A DNA stretch of 64,000 nt. Source: Atherix ibis. Its lineage: Eukaryota > Arthropoda > Insecta > Diptera > Athericidae. Each line of letters begins with the position of its first letter. Position 1 is the first letter of the stretch. Both the position numbers and the translations under genes were made by a program. The DNA lies in assembly GCA_958298945.1 (NCBI GenBank), contig OY282607.1, forward strand, positions 79,414,868-79,478,867. Direction: 5' to 3'. The notes beneath the pieces are model-generated. The model made no database searches. It was not told the DNA's origin and saw only the letters and a list, made by a program, of their open reading frames with translations. Shown piece by piece: positions 1 to 14,650 of this stretch.

Positions 1-923
1 TTTAACCAAAGATGAAGCAATTGTTGGGAAGAGTCCGTACAAAGGCGATAAGGACCAGGCATCAGAGCGGTTAAAATCGATTGTAGATGGACTCGCCACA
101 AACAGCGTCAATAGAATGGAATCTGAAGCGAAGCCAGCTATAATAAAGGCGAAAGCCATTGCCAGGGAGGGCTTATGCTTTGATGACGTTGAACGACAAC
201 TAAACGAGTTGCATGAGGATACCATCAATTCAGCAGATCAAAGCAAAATACCTCCAAGTCGACCAGAAAGTCAAACGGAAGAAAGTACAGCTGAACAAGC
301 ACATCCTTGTGACAATATATCGGGTACCAATACAACAAAACAAAAACGTACTCAAAGTAAACTAGAAACTGCTCCTAGATCAAGTAAAATTCCCTTAGAC
401 CAACAAAATAAATCGAATACTGTCCTTCAAGAATCAAAAGGAATAACAGATATTAGTGGTAGTACGGAGAAAATTGCGGAATCTACAGACCTAACAAGTT
501 GCAAAAAGAAGTTGTGTGGTCCGCCTGGAGACAATACGTTTACTCCTCTTCCAGTGAAAATAAACGTCAAATACAAACACAGCGCCCATGAAAGCAAAAA
601 CGCCCGAGTTAGCAAATCAACGTAAATATACGATTTTTCATTCGAATTCAATTTCGTTTTTTCTATTCAATTAGTTTTTATTTAATTTCAGATCCAATAA
701 AAATAATACTCCGGAAACAACATTATCAGTAATAGCACATGTTAATGTTAAAAGGAAGCCTGAAATTAGCCCTGTCACAAAAGTCTCAGGTTCCAATAAC
801 TCTGCACTGAATAAACGCACTTCGACACCGCAGCCGTCATCGAATGAAACAGTGACTAATAAAATTAAGCCTGAAGATATATCAGCAGTTCTTTCTCATT
901 TACACGGATCCGATGGATTTTAG
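1..923 (+). CDS. 3' part of an unrecognised gene (two exons visible)
   Basis: The frame beginning at base 2 is open from the window edge to 621, where a GT donor (622) follows. The intron (622-691) has a T-rich tract and ends TTTCAG. The second exon 692-923 continues in phase and stops at TAG 921-923. About 283 residues are visible. The protein is hydrophilic and rich in Ser, Thr, Lys and Glu, with a short Leu/Glu/Arg stretch near the start of the visible part that could be helical and a long low-complexity tail. I see no catalytic motif, membrane segment or zinc-binding pattern and do not recognise the family. It runs convergently to Parg with about 1.3 kb between the stop codons. The in-phase splice and sustained coding frame make a real gene likely; the 5' part is outside the window. 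Confidence 0.75.
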
Positions 924-2259
924 ATCCGATGCACGTGATTACATTTATTTGAGTTGGAATAATATTTTAGTCATTTAATTACTTTCCTATGTGTCAAATC
1001 AAATTTACACATCATAGATACTTATTGTGTTTTTCCCCATTATTTGTTAAAGAAAAAAGAAAAATTCATAAACTATCAACGATAAATATACTATTTGTTT
1101 GTGAAATTTGTAAATATTATTATATTCAATCAAGTTCAAATTGAGTAAACTTGAATTGAAAATTTTATTACTGATTTGTTATAAAGAAAAATTGACGAGG
1201 TAGAATATGGCTAAGAACATGATCTGTCGGCAAGTCGACTTTAGTGTCGTGGCGTTAAGCATTTACATTTCAATAATAATTTTACTTGAAGTAATAACAG
1301 AATAAAAAAATTGCTTAATTGGTCTGGTGTACTTTATCAATTTAAACTATAAAGATAAATTTCTTATTGGAGCTCAAGTGAAACAAGTATGGTTTTTTAC
1401 GTCTTTAAAAAATTTGGAAGAAATTTCAATAATTTATTAACAATTTTACATAATGTTCTATCGTAAAGGTCTGTGCGTACATATCTCAAAGATTGATGTG
1501 GCTGATTAGCGTACTAGGAGTAATAATATTATTTGTATAATTGTTCTAGCCTTAAACATGAAAAAATGAAATATGTTAATTTTGTTGCCATGCAAGCAAT
1601 AAACAAAAATAAATGTTAATTTAAAAAAAAATTAATCATTGTCTTATAAACAATGTATTTATAAATTTTTACAAACGATATTTTTATGTATAAGTTTTCA
1701 ACCAAACAGTTTGTTATTGAAAAAAAATTATATTTAAAATGTGTTGCTATGTTTGGTACAAAATTTCTTTATATAAAAATAAAATTGTTAACTATAATAA
1801 TTAGTTTTTACGATGTGTCCACAGTTTAATTTTTTTTTAGTATAAGAATAAATGAAAGAATATATTAATTAAACTTTCGCGTCTGTGGTGAAAGTATACT
1901 TATTTGGTTTTCTTCTATTAATTTATAAAAACATCACCAAAAAATAGAACAGTGTCAAGATAAATCGAGTTTTATTTTTACCAATACTCATAATTTTTTA
2001 AAAAATGAAATATTTTACTTTTATAAAAACAAAAGAATATTCTCGTCTAACAGATATTAATCTCGAAATTATTATATTGATATATTTTTATAATATACGC
2101 AAATGTACCTAAAAAAAACAATAAAAAATTAGCAACTACTTTTTTTAAAACAATTAATTATTTATTTCTACAAATAACTTCGAAAGCAAATTTTGAGGTC
2201 GATCATATCACGCATACTAAAATTTAACCAATTTAATTTTTGCAAACATATCATGAAAA
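924..2259. other. Intergenic 3' flanks of the two convergent genes
   Basis: AT-rich sequence without a supported gene. It should hold the 3' UTRs of both genes. A possible poly(A) signal AATAAA for the left gene is at 1301-1306, about 380 nt after its stop. Confidence 0.5.
2161..2166 (-). terminator. Candidate poly(A) signal of Parg
   Basis: AATAAA on the minus strand about 95 nt after the Parg stop codon. AATAAA is frequent by chance in this AT-rich DNA, so this is a position-based guess. Confidence 0.35.
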
Positions 2260-4597
<2,338 letters not shown>

Positions 4598-5517
4598 AAT
4601 ATAAGGTAAATACGGCTAACAATTTATAAAGTCAATGTCCACCAAACAAAATTTGTTTTCATTTCTGACCGGATGACAACTAAAATATTAGTTTTAACTG
4701 TCAAAAGCTTACGAGTTCATAAGCAGATGTCTCTCTAGTAGCAGAGTATAGATATGCGATTCATGGAATAATTGATCTAGTACTTCAACACTGGGAACTT
4801 TAAATATTTTCTAACATGATCCTCGGAAACGGGAACCAGTTATTCACAAATTACTATTTTCATATAATTCTGGAAATAAGTAAACTAAGGCCGTTGATAA
4901 TTTGCGCACTCTACGTACTCGTACATACGTGTATGTACATACGACATAAAGAACGTTATATCCTTGCGTAACGCTTGGTATACACAAAGTAAGGTAGTTC
5001 AATTCTTATGTAAATCTATTTGCTTCTAAACCAAGTTAATTAAATTCTCATATAACTTTTGCTATACACTAACCATGGTCATGAATACTTGCGAATCTCT
5101 AGGCACTAGCAAACTAAGATCATTGAATCTACAAGTTTCTTTAGGTGTATAACCATAGATACATGGAATATAGTTTTGGTACATACAAATGAAGCCATAT
5201 CTTAGACTTTGTATACCATATCTTAGCTCAATGGCATCTCACATAACTCTAGGTAATTGCGTCTGTTTGATATCCTTATCAACCACTCGTGATGTTAGGC
5301 ACATACACGTGAAAGTAGTTAAATTCTTATTCATCTCTATTCCAATGAACATCATTTAGCATGAACAAGCAAACCCATATCACTGAAATTCTCAAACCAA
5401 CGCCAGTATTATTGACCCCACGTAATACTAGGGCTAAGGCCTTGATCACCTTCCGCGAGTCCCTAAGATTTTTAAAACCAATGTCATTGATTTCATACGT
5501 GATTGTAACATTGTACA
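4598..5517. other. Intergenic DNA upstream of Parg
   Basis: No convincing gene. It should contain the Parg 5' UTR and promoter on the minus strand; I could not fix a TATA box or initiator. It is less homopolymer-rich than the deserts further right and has many short near-repeats around ATTGA and TTCATTGA. Confidence 0.4.
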
Positions 5518-5640
5518 AGTCAAGTTCATTGACCTGTTACTTGAATCAAGGTTCATTGATCTGTTACTGGAAGCAAGGTCATTGACCTTTATTCAAATGT
5601 AAGCAAATTATGTCACTGACCTGTGTTCAAATGTAAACAT
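5518..5640. promoter_or_regulatory. Degenerate tandem array with four ecdysone-response-element-like IR1 palindromes
   Basis: Four 13-bp inverted repeats with a one-base spacer lie at 5523-5535 (AGTTCATTGACCT), 5550-5562 (GGTTCATTGATCT), 5576-5588 (AGGTCATTGACCT) and 5610-5622 (ATGTCACTGACCT). The published EcR/USP consensus is PuG(G/T)TCANTGA(C/A)CPy. The first and third match it fully; the second and fourth have one mismatch each. The sites recur every 26-34 bp because they sit in an imperfect 27-bp tandem unit. This is about 0.9 kb upstream of the Parg start and far downstream of the zinc-finger gene. Binding is inferred only. Confidence 0.45.
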
Positions 5641-6273
5641 TCAGCTTGTCCCACTTGGGTTGTGGATTCTTAGGCTCACGTAAAGCAGTCAATAATTCAA
5701 ATGTAGATCAGAGCTATTGACCTCTAAAGTAGTAGTCACTCAGCGTCACGCGACTGGTTAATAATATTAGTTTATGTTTACCTGTAGTTATATGATCATT
5801 TAATTAACTAGTTTTGTATGAAAATTGGCTCTTATAAGGATCTAATGAAAACTTTGGTATGTTTTTGCTTAGCATCATGTCAATGGCCTGCCTTAGTTTG
5901 ATATATCCAGAAAAAAGTCTGAATGATATGATATAATTATATAATAATTTTTTGCCAATTTTTTATTTAAAAAATATCTTCTTAATATTTAGTATCCTTT
6001 TGTCTATAAGTTTTAAATACTATATTTCTCCAAATTTGGTATATATTTTCAGAAACAGTGCTATTAATAATAATTTAACAGGTTTTGTTATCGTACGATA
6101 TTTCCTATGATTTTCAAAAAGATATTTTATGACATATTATTGCATTGGAATGTCGACTATTAAGGTAAGAGTATATTGTACAAGTCTCCTTTGCGATAAT
6201 AAAAGTGATTTAAGTAATAAATATTCCATGCTCTAAGTTATTTGCCGCTTTATTTAATGCATTTATACATATA
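5641..6273. other. Intergenic DNA between the palindrome array and a mariner
   Basis: No gene or RNA seen. ATTGACCT-like words continue to about 5730; beyond that the DNA is AT-rich. Confidence 0.4.
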
Positions 6274-7157
6274 CGAGGTCTGTTCAAAAAGAATTTTCGC
6301 GGGTTACGTATATTCGATTTTTGATTTTTTGTGGCGTTATATTGGTACTCATGTCTCTCACTTATACCGAAAAGTTCGGCCATTTTGAATGTTCACTTCA
6401 TTTTTGACAGCTGCTTTGCTTGCACGTGTTTTGGCTTGTCTTCGACCAAAAACAGCATCGCATTAACATTGCTAAGGAGCTGTTCGACTCTATCCGCGAC
6501 GACCAAAATTTGCTCCAGAGGGTCATAACTGGTGACGAATTATGGGTTTATGGTTATGACGTGGAAACCAAAACTCAATTATCCCAATGGAAGCTGCCGC
6601 ATGAGTAAGACCGAAAAAAGCGCGCCAAGTTCGGTCGAATGTGAGTTTTGTGTACATTTTTGTTCGACTGCAGGGGCGTGGTGCATCATGAGTTCTTGCC
6701 ACAGGATAGAACGGTCAATAAGGAATATTACCTGCAAGTTATGCGCATGTTGCGTGAAGCAATCCGTTAGAAACACCCGGATTTGTGGAAGAACAAAAAT
6801 TGGCTTTTGCACCATGATAACGCCCCTGCTCATGCATCGTTGCTTGTGCGCGAATTGTTTGCCAAAAACAACACACTAATAATGCCGCAGCCACCGTATG
6901 TTATTCCCCAGATCTGGCCCCCTGTGACTTTTTCTTGTTCCCGAAACAAATTCTTTGATACATTTTTTGGAATGGGCAAAAAGCGAAGACGAGCCAAAAC
7001 ACGTGCAAGCAAAGCAGCTGTCCAAAATTAACTGAACATTAAAAATGGTCGAACTTGTCGTACATGGGTACGAACATAACGCCACAACAAAACCGAAAAT
7101 CGAATATACGTAACCCGCGGAAATTCAAAATTCACGATACTTTTTGAACAGACCTCG
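6274..7157 (+). mobile_element. mariner copy A1, non-autonomous, with about 170-bp inverted ends
   Basis: The element is flanked by TA on both sides (6272-6273, 7158-7159). It begins CGAGGTCTGTTCAAAAAG and ends with its complement. The inverted similarity continues far inward: about 6274-6444 pairs with 6983-7157. Between the arms is a frameshifted relic of the C-terminal half of a mariner transposase on the plus strand. It includes VITGDELW (near 6520), WLLHHDNAPAHASLLVRE (near 6800) and the start of the third catalytic motif; the spacing in the related copy at 56.7 kb gives D34D. The N-terminal DNA-binding part is absent. Copy A3 has the same architecture. Confidence 0.88.
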
Positions 7158-10100
7158 TATGTATAGAAAAATCATAAAAATCGGATTACTTTGCAAAGGT
7201 AATTATATTTGAGATAAGATGACGTTACACTACAGATTTCCCCAATAACAACTGTAGAATTTCTCATGCAAATTAAAAAATGATGGAAAAATAAAACAAG
7301 AATACATATATAAACTCCATGTATATTTAATTTAACATTTATACAACAAGATTTTCATTTATTTCCTTTCCAATTTATATGAAATTTTCCATTTTGAATT
7401 TTACTTTATTTATCATCTTATTGAGAATCCAATTCATATAGTTTTGTGCTAAAAATTTACTCTAGAATAATGTAAAATAAAGACAATTAAGAATTTTTCT
7501 AAGGTTTTTTTTTTTTAATAAAAATTGAAATATATTTAAAATATTTTCCTAAAGAAAAAAGTTATTCTTATATTAATAAAAAAAGAACGTGCATATAATT
7601 TTAAATTTTGATTCTTTCATAAATCAAAATTGATATTAATAGTAATCATTAATAAAGTAAATCTTTTTTCGAGCTGGACATATTTTTTTTTCATTTTTTA
7701 TGATGAGAAAAATTGTTTGGAGCATTCTTTATGTTACTTACACTTCCTGAAAAAGTACATATTTTTCTAATTTTATCACGTACCTTTGATGTTTATTTTA
7801 TATTTAGTCTCATTTCAATAACATTGCATAATATTAATTCATGGTTTTATTGCAATTGTATAAATTGACTTTTGTAATTTGTTATACTTAATAAAACTTG
7901 TACGTATATGAATTTAACAATTATATAAAAAACATATCAAAGTCTTATTGCATTGTATATTGTTTTTTATTTCCATTTTTTTTAAGTATATTATTATTGT
8001 TTTTTTTTATTTTTACACATTCATAATAGTAAATAAAATTCTGCAAAATAGGAATATGTAATGATATATATACGAGCATTATAATGCACTAATATTGGTT
8101 AAATATCCTGAGTTTATATTTGACCATTTATGTCTTATTGCAATAAAAAACATAAGAGTTTTCTAAATTATAATTTCAATCTTGTATTTTATTAATTATT
8201 TCTCTATAATCTCTTAATTAATATACTTTGTACATACATATATAAATATATATATATGCATTTATCTATAGTAAATATCATTTAACAGAGGAAAATTTAT
8301 GGTTTTTTTTTTAATCTAATAGTGTATGTATTTTAGTCTTTAAAAAAGAATGTATATTGATTACGATTAAAAATTTTAAAACGATTAATGTGTCCAACTC
8401 GATTTGTAATAATTTATCTTTTACTGAGGAATCATCTTCACTTGAAAAACTTTTAGAATTCCGCATTGTCTGTTTCCAAATAATTTTAGTAATTTCTTTT
8501 AAGACAAATATATAGTTTTTTTTTAAATAAATTATTTAAAAGAAATTTTTAAAAAAGGAACGGTAATAATTTGTTTTATAGTTGGTTTTTGCTAAAATTC
8601 TATCTGTTTATATTTAAATATTAGTATTTGTATTTGCTTGTATTTAGTTTATTTTCACAAGTATTGGTACGGTTTTATTGGCAGGCTTTTTGTAATTTTA
8701 TATTTATTTATATATATTTTTATTTTTTAATTAAAAGAAAAATATAATAAAGAAAAAAATATTAAAACGAATTGTATTTATGCAATAATTTTTTTAAAAA
8801 TATATTATTTTTTATTTAAATTGTGAACTTTGATTTTTTAAAGTTTCTACTGCCGATTTTATTTTGTTCTTATCGGTTACAAAATATTAATTTTTTTTTT
8901 TTGTGATTAGAAAAAACATTTTTGTGCATTTTTTTCTCCTTTTTTTTATTTTTTAATTATAGCCCATTTTCAATTTAAATTTAATATTTGAAAATAACTA
9001 GTTAACAAAACTAACTACAATATTTAGTTGTTTGTCTTTCATTTTAATTTTAAAAGTATAATTTACAAGGACAGTTTAGTATTTTCTTTTTCGATAATTC
9101 AATTATTATTATACTTAATAATTAATAATTTTACGATAATAATTATGATAATTATAATAATTAATTATTTCCAAAAATTTGGGATACTACATACACTTTA
9201 AGAAATATTTAATGACAGTGAAATATATATAGAGATAGATAGAAGTTCGAAAGATACAACATATACTTATGTACTCACATCAATATCTAAGTTTTGTTTT
9301 CTTTGAAAATTTAGTATTTAATCTTTATTTGTATTTTCATTAAATTTTTATATATGGTAATTTAATTTTGTCCAAAAAATTTTCATCTTATTTACTTAAT
9401 AATTTAAAAATTAAAAAAAAAATTATTACATAAAAACATATAAATGATTTTCTTATACACAAATATAATTGATTTTTATTTTCTTTATAGAATATATTTT
9501 TATTTTTAAAAATTTCCCGTGCATTTTTAGATAAATTTTACTCTTATTTATTTAATTTAACATCAAGACAAAATGAATTTCGATTTCGATTCTTATTAGA
9601 TTTTTACAATTATTTATATTAAATAGAATTGCTTTTTAAAAATTTCCTTAATTTTCGAAATTTTTCCTTTCTTATTTTTAATTGTACACCGAAAGCATAT
9701 ATTTTGTTATCTTGCTGCACACGTACATATTTTTAATTGAAATATAATTTTTTGTTCGTTTGTTCATTTCTAATAATTTTGTTATATTTAAAATTTGAAT
9801 TTCTCTTAATAATAATTTTTTTTAAAAAAATTTTTTATTTACTTTTTCATTTTTCGAACATGTTTCTCTCTGGTTCTTCATTTTTTTTTTTATCATATAA
9901 TACATTAAAAATGGTCTCAAAAATCATGAAATACTTTAAAATATTATTAAATAAAATTATAAATCGCTTTGAGTTTATGTAAAAGATTCTTATCAATAGT
10001 GAAGAGTTTTAATTTTATTCATTTATTTATTTATATTTTTTTTTTACTTCAAATTAGTAATAGTGAAAAATACATATTTTATGTATAAGTTTTGATTATT

Positions 10101-11431
10101 ATTATTATAATTTTGTAAATTTAAAAGTCATTGTAAAATTCATAATAATTTTGCATTGTTTTACAGATTTTTTTTTTTTAATTTTTTTATTAATTTTTAC
10201 ATTATATCACATTGTTACATTTTTTTTTAGTCTTAGCACCTCGCTGATTTCGTGACAACAGAAAGATTAACACTAACGAAAATCTCTAATTTAATGTTGA
10301 TCGTATTAAAAAAATTAATGTTTTTTTTTATTATTATTGTTTGCTTTTTTAGTTCATTATTCATTTGAATAACTATTGCTTATTTGTTTTAATTTTATTG
10401 TTTCTAATATCATATTTATTAATGTTAATAGTATTACAATATTATTAATGTAGTAGAATAATATTTTACATTTTTCATTTATTTACTAATAAGAAAAATA
10501 TAAAAATAAGAACCGATTAAATTAAAGCTTTTAAAATAATACAAGTGTTATAATAATTTTTATTGAATTTCTATTGAGATTTTCGTTAAGTGTCTCTTTA
10601 TTCTCGAACCTAATCAATGTATAAAATTACAAAATATATTTCACAACAATACCTTATTTTCATCATATCACACTTATTTACACATTCTGTATCCTTTCAC
10701 CAATATTATTTCTTATATAACTCACACATAACAATTTACAATTTACATTCTTAATATTTTTGTTTAAATATAAATAGTCATTCGATGATGTATTTAGATT
10801 TTTATTGTTGTTGAAAAAATAAGTATAATTATATCTAAAAAAAAAAAAAAAAAATATTGTATATTATAATAATTTTTTAAAATATTTAAATTCAACAAAT
10901 GAAAAATTCTTCATTAAAAGACCATCTTTTTGTTAAAAAATAATTATACATCACATGTAAAATATCTTTTTTAAATATCGATTATAAAAAGTAACTCGTG
11001 TTTAGGAAAATTATTCATAAATTATTTATTTTGTCAATATGCTCAAAAATAATCCATTGACTAGTTCGAATAAAGGATCATCTACGAAAATAATATATTT
11101 TCAAACTTGTTATATTTTATGTTGGAGTGTATCGGATCTAAAATCTTACAAACAAAAGCATTTGTATTTTTAATTTACAAATATCTACAGTAAAAAATAG
11201 TTGCAAGATTTTCAGAAAATATTGAGTAATTTGGGACATTTTCAGGGTATATAATTTACTCAAAAACTTAGCTAACATCATCAGAAAATGCCTAAAGATG
11301 AGCTTTTAGAGGATAGTTCTTGAAATACGGGATTTGTATGACTGGAAATATAAGTACAATAAGTATATTGAACAATAACTTTTCTATTATCAACATAAAA
11401 GGCATAACTGATAATTTTAAGAAAAATATAT
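7158..11431. other. AT-rich intergenic desert
   Basis: Extremely AT-rich DNA with poly-T and poly-A runs and short TA tracts. No gene, RNA or recognisable element. Open frames here are low-complexity and rich in Phe, Ile, Lys and Asn. Confidence 0.6.
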
Positions 11432-11810
11432 TTAACTGAAGGATTTGGATTCGATGAAAATTGGAACGCTTAAAGGAGTTTTATGATTCTAGGTCGTAGG
11501 TTCATATTGGTTTTAGTAATGCGCTATATAAAAGTACTTTATTATTTATTGTAAGTTTGAAACATATGGCTAGAAGTCAAAGCAGTTGTCTATATTATTT
11601 CTTTAAGAAATTTGGTGGGGCGCAATTTACAGCAGCGAGTAAAGTTTACGAGGACACTTTTACAATCGTCAATTTGGTTAACCAGTTTTGGAGGGTTTTA
11701 TTTAAAATTGAGTAATTTTGCATTACTGGGGTTTTGATATATAGCAAAATATCAGATGTATAAATGGTGTAAGGAATCGGACTAAGCATTCAATCCTGTG
11801 GAACGGTTTG
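11432..11810 (-). mobile_element. Relic of a jockey-like non-LTR retrotransposon reverse transcriptase
   Basis: On the minus strand a decayed reverse-transcriptase region is readable across stops. It starts VPQD-stop-MLSPIPYTIYTSD (near 11804 downward), resembling the conserved VPQGSVLSP...LYTIYTSD block. It continues with LQNWLTKLTI, like the LxxWxxKWRI thumb segment, then LLYSALLKPI-stop-TYDLE (near 11540), like LLYKALLKPIWTYGIQLWG. It ends with a match to the NIEIIQRFQSK segment near 11440. Many stops show it is long dead. No target-site duplication or poly(A) tail could be fixed. Confidence 0.6.
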
Positions 11811-13528
11811 TTGGATTTATTTGCTTAGAAATGTGATTTGAAAAGAATGAATTGAGTTCAAGGTATTAGTTGAGAAGCTCACTTATTTATTATTTTAACT
11901 AAAATCAGTTATTTGAATTTATTGGTTGTTAAATCTTGTTAAAAGTAATAATGCAGATAATTATTCTTAGTAATTATTAGTATTTAATTATTAGCTTCTC
12001 AGATAAATATAATTTTGCATATAAATGCGAGTATAAGTAAAATTTGAGCTAACTTACAATCTATACCAAACATTAGCCATATTGAATTTAAAATATTTTC
12101 TAAAAACATATTAACACAAAAAATTAACCTCGGACGGAATGGTTAAAAAAATAACTATATACAAAAAAAAATCCAAAATTAAAATGTTGTGCCTTTAAAT
12201 AAAAAAAAAAACCAACAACAAAACTCCTCTACCTTCCGTGAATGACTATTTCTATTTAATAAATTTTATTCTAAAAATTCATCTTAATACGTTTTAGTTG
12301 TTTTTGTTCCTTCCATTATTTCTATTTTAGTTTATAGTATATATTAGTGGACATTGTATTTTTAACTATTATAAAATATAAATAAAAATAATCTTCAGTA
12401 ATCCATACATGTGTACGCACATATATGTATATTGGTAGTAAACAATATCTCTGTAATAAATAAATATATATATATAACAAAGGTCTGGTCTATTTGCAGT
12501 AGCACTGTTGGTTAACATTAACTTTAACAAGGTATCCATTTTATTAGTTTACATTTTTTTTAGTTTGGCTTAATCGGCTATTATTTTACGGTTGCTTGTA
12601 ATTGTACGAATGCGTCCATATTTACATATGAATGAAAATAAGTACAATTCGAAAATAGAGTACAAATTATTTTATTGCATTTATTTTACTGTTTATTGTT
12701 AAAAGTTTTATTTTAAAAAGTCAGTCTCTATTGCAAATTTAAAATTATAGCATTTGTTTTTTTTTTTTTAAATATTTATTTACTATTAGTTTTGTTTTGT
12801 TAAAATTTTAAGTTTTTTTTTCTATATTTGATTTGTTTATTTCATTTAAAAATAAATACTTATGAAAATTTATTTAATTGGTTTGTTCATTTCGTTTTTT
12901 TTTTGTTGAGTAAATTTGGTTAATTTTTTATGATTTAACCCTATTTTTAAATACGCGTTGTGTGTGTGTGTGTTTTTTTTCTTTAAATTTAATCTGTTCA
13001 TAATAATAATAATTATAATAAATATTATTATTATTATTAATATTGTTATTTAATTTTTTTTGTTTCTATAATACGTGGGCTCTAGAAAAATATCACATTC
13101 TGTCTTCGTTCGATCGAAAAACAACTAGTCCTTACACTTATATATTCCTAAAACTAGTTAATCTCATTTGACTCTTCTGCTCCTTATTACTGCTCTTATT
13201 CTCATTAGATTTTTTTAATATATATTTTGTTATTTCTAATAAATTTTTATTTTTCATTTAGTTTTTTTGTTGTTGTTATTTGCTTAAGTTTTAATTTTAA
13301 AAGTAAATTTTTCATTTTTGTCCATAATTAAAATTTTTGGGAATTATTTTATTTGTATTATTATTATTTTTTCTTTTCTGTAATTTAGAAATTATATTAA
13401 AATGTGATACTTGTATACTAGGCATTACAGTTTATGTAAGGTGGTTTTAACGTGTAAGGTGGGATAGACAGTATCACATTTTTTTTTATGAATCCAAGAA
13501 TATAGAAAAATTCAAAAATTATAAACTA
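11811..13528. other. AT-rich intergenic DNA
   Basis: No gene seen. A short GT repeat lies at 12959-12971 and AAT/ATT-rich stretches near 13001-13045. Confidence 0.5.
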
Positions 13529-13947
13529 CGAGGGAGGGTCAATAAGTATTTACAAAAGGATAGACAAATGTGGACGTTCGTTTTTGATTTCTTCGCTCAA
13601 CCGATCCAGTAATGATTCCATTTATGTCCTTTTTCCTTCGCCAGCTGAATTCACCGTCTTCTGTCCATCCAAAAAAATCCGTTGCCTTTTATGGAACCGG
13701 ACCACCACAAGATAGATACCCACTGTTTTGACTGTTCTTACATCTTTTAAGTGTAATGTTGTATCCACGTTTCGACGCAGAAATTTGTTAGGATTGCGAT
13801 GGAAAAGCGCCAATTCTTGCCGATATTTTTGCATGCTTAATTTTACATGTAAAGTTAAAACCACTGTGTCATGTGATATTAACAATAGAGTACTGAGAGA
13901 TGGTTACTATCTCTGTGGTTTTGTAAATAATCATTGACACGCCCTCA
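13529..13947 (-). mobile_element. Internally deleted mariner (irritans-like) with about 32-bp inverted ends
   Basis: TA-flanked (13527-13528, 13948-13949). The left end CGAGGGAGGGTCAATAAG mirrors the right end; both continue to TATTTACAAAA. Between them a minus-strand frame (13885-13622) carries mariner transposase pieces, for example LALFHRNPNKFLRR and a later segment resembling KKAKTVPSAGKV. The element is 419 bp against about 1.3 kb for a full mariner, so it is a mini-mariner. Assignment to irritans rests on these motifs from memory. Confidence 0.7.
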
Positions 13948-14118
13948 TACGTTCATTTTTTTTCTCCAATGCCATTTCTAGCAACATTTGTACTGAAATG
14001 TAAATTCTTAGCAACACAATAACTCAGATCATATGCGGCAATTAGTCGTCACTATGTTTATAGCTGGATTCGCTTTTAAGACCATTATCGCTAAATAGTT
14101 GCACGATACATACGTGTA

Positions 14119-14650
14119 CAGGGTTGTGCAAACAATTTTGCTCACTGATTTAATCTATATGGGAGTGTAAAAGATATTAACAGTGAGCGTGAGAGTAATG
14201 TAAAAATGGGCAGAGTAATAGTGACATTAATTATTATTGGTCAGAGTAATAGAGTAATTAGAATAATTAAGAGAAGAAGTGTTTATACAAGTTTATTTAG
14301 GAGAAGGCGCGGAACCCTATATAAGCCTGAGATAAATTCTCAGTACTTGCCAAACAAAAACATTTATTGTGGGCACAAATACATGTAAATTGAACTCTGG
14401 AGATGTGGAACGTTATCTTCTTCGATGAATCCAAATTCAAATTGCATGTTGCAAAAGACAGAATCCGCGTTCGGAGAAAATCTGCTCAAATGCTCAGCGA
14501 TGAGTGCTTACGAAGACTGCCTCGAAAATCAGAAGTTGTCATAATATGCGTATATTTTGCTGGTGAAAAAAGATGGCGAACATTATTTCCTTACCTCAAA
14601 GGTAACAGTGCGCATTTATTTGAAAGTTTTCGATGATGTATTGTAGCCCA
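14119..14650 (+). mobile_element. Truncated Tc1-like element
   Basis: A probable left end CAGGGTTGTGCAAACAATTT follows a TA at 14117-14118. At 14403-14636 an open frame reads WNVIFFDESKFKLHV followed by DRIRVRRK. This resembles the first catalytic block (VIFSDESKF...RVWRK) of Tc1-type DDE transposases. The second and third catalytic blocks and the right inverted end were not found, so the element is broken. Confidence 0.6.
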
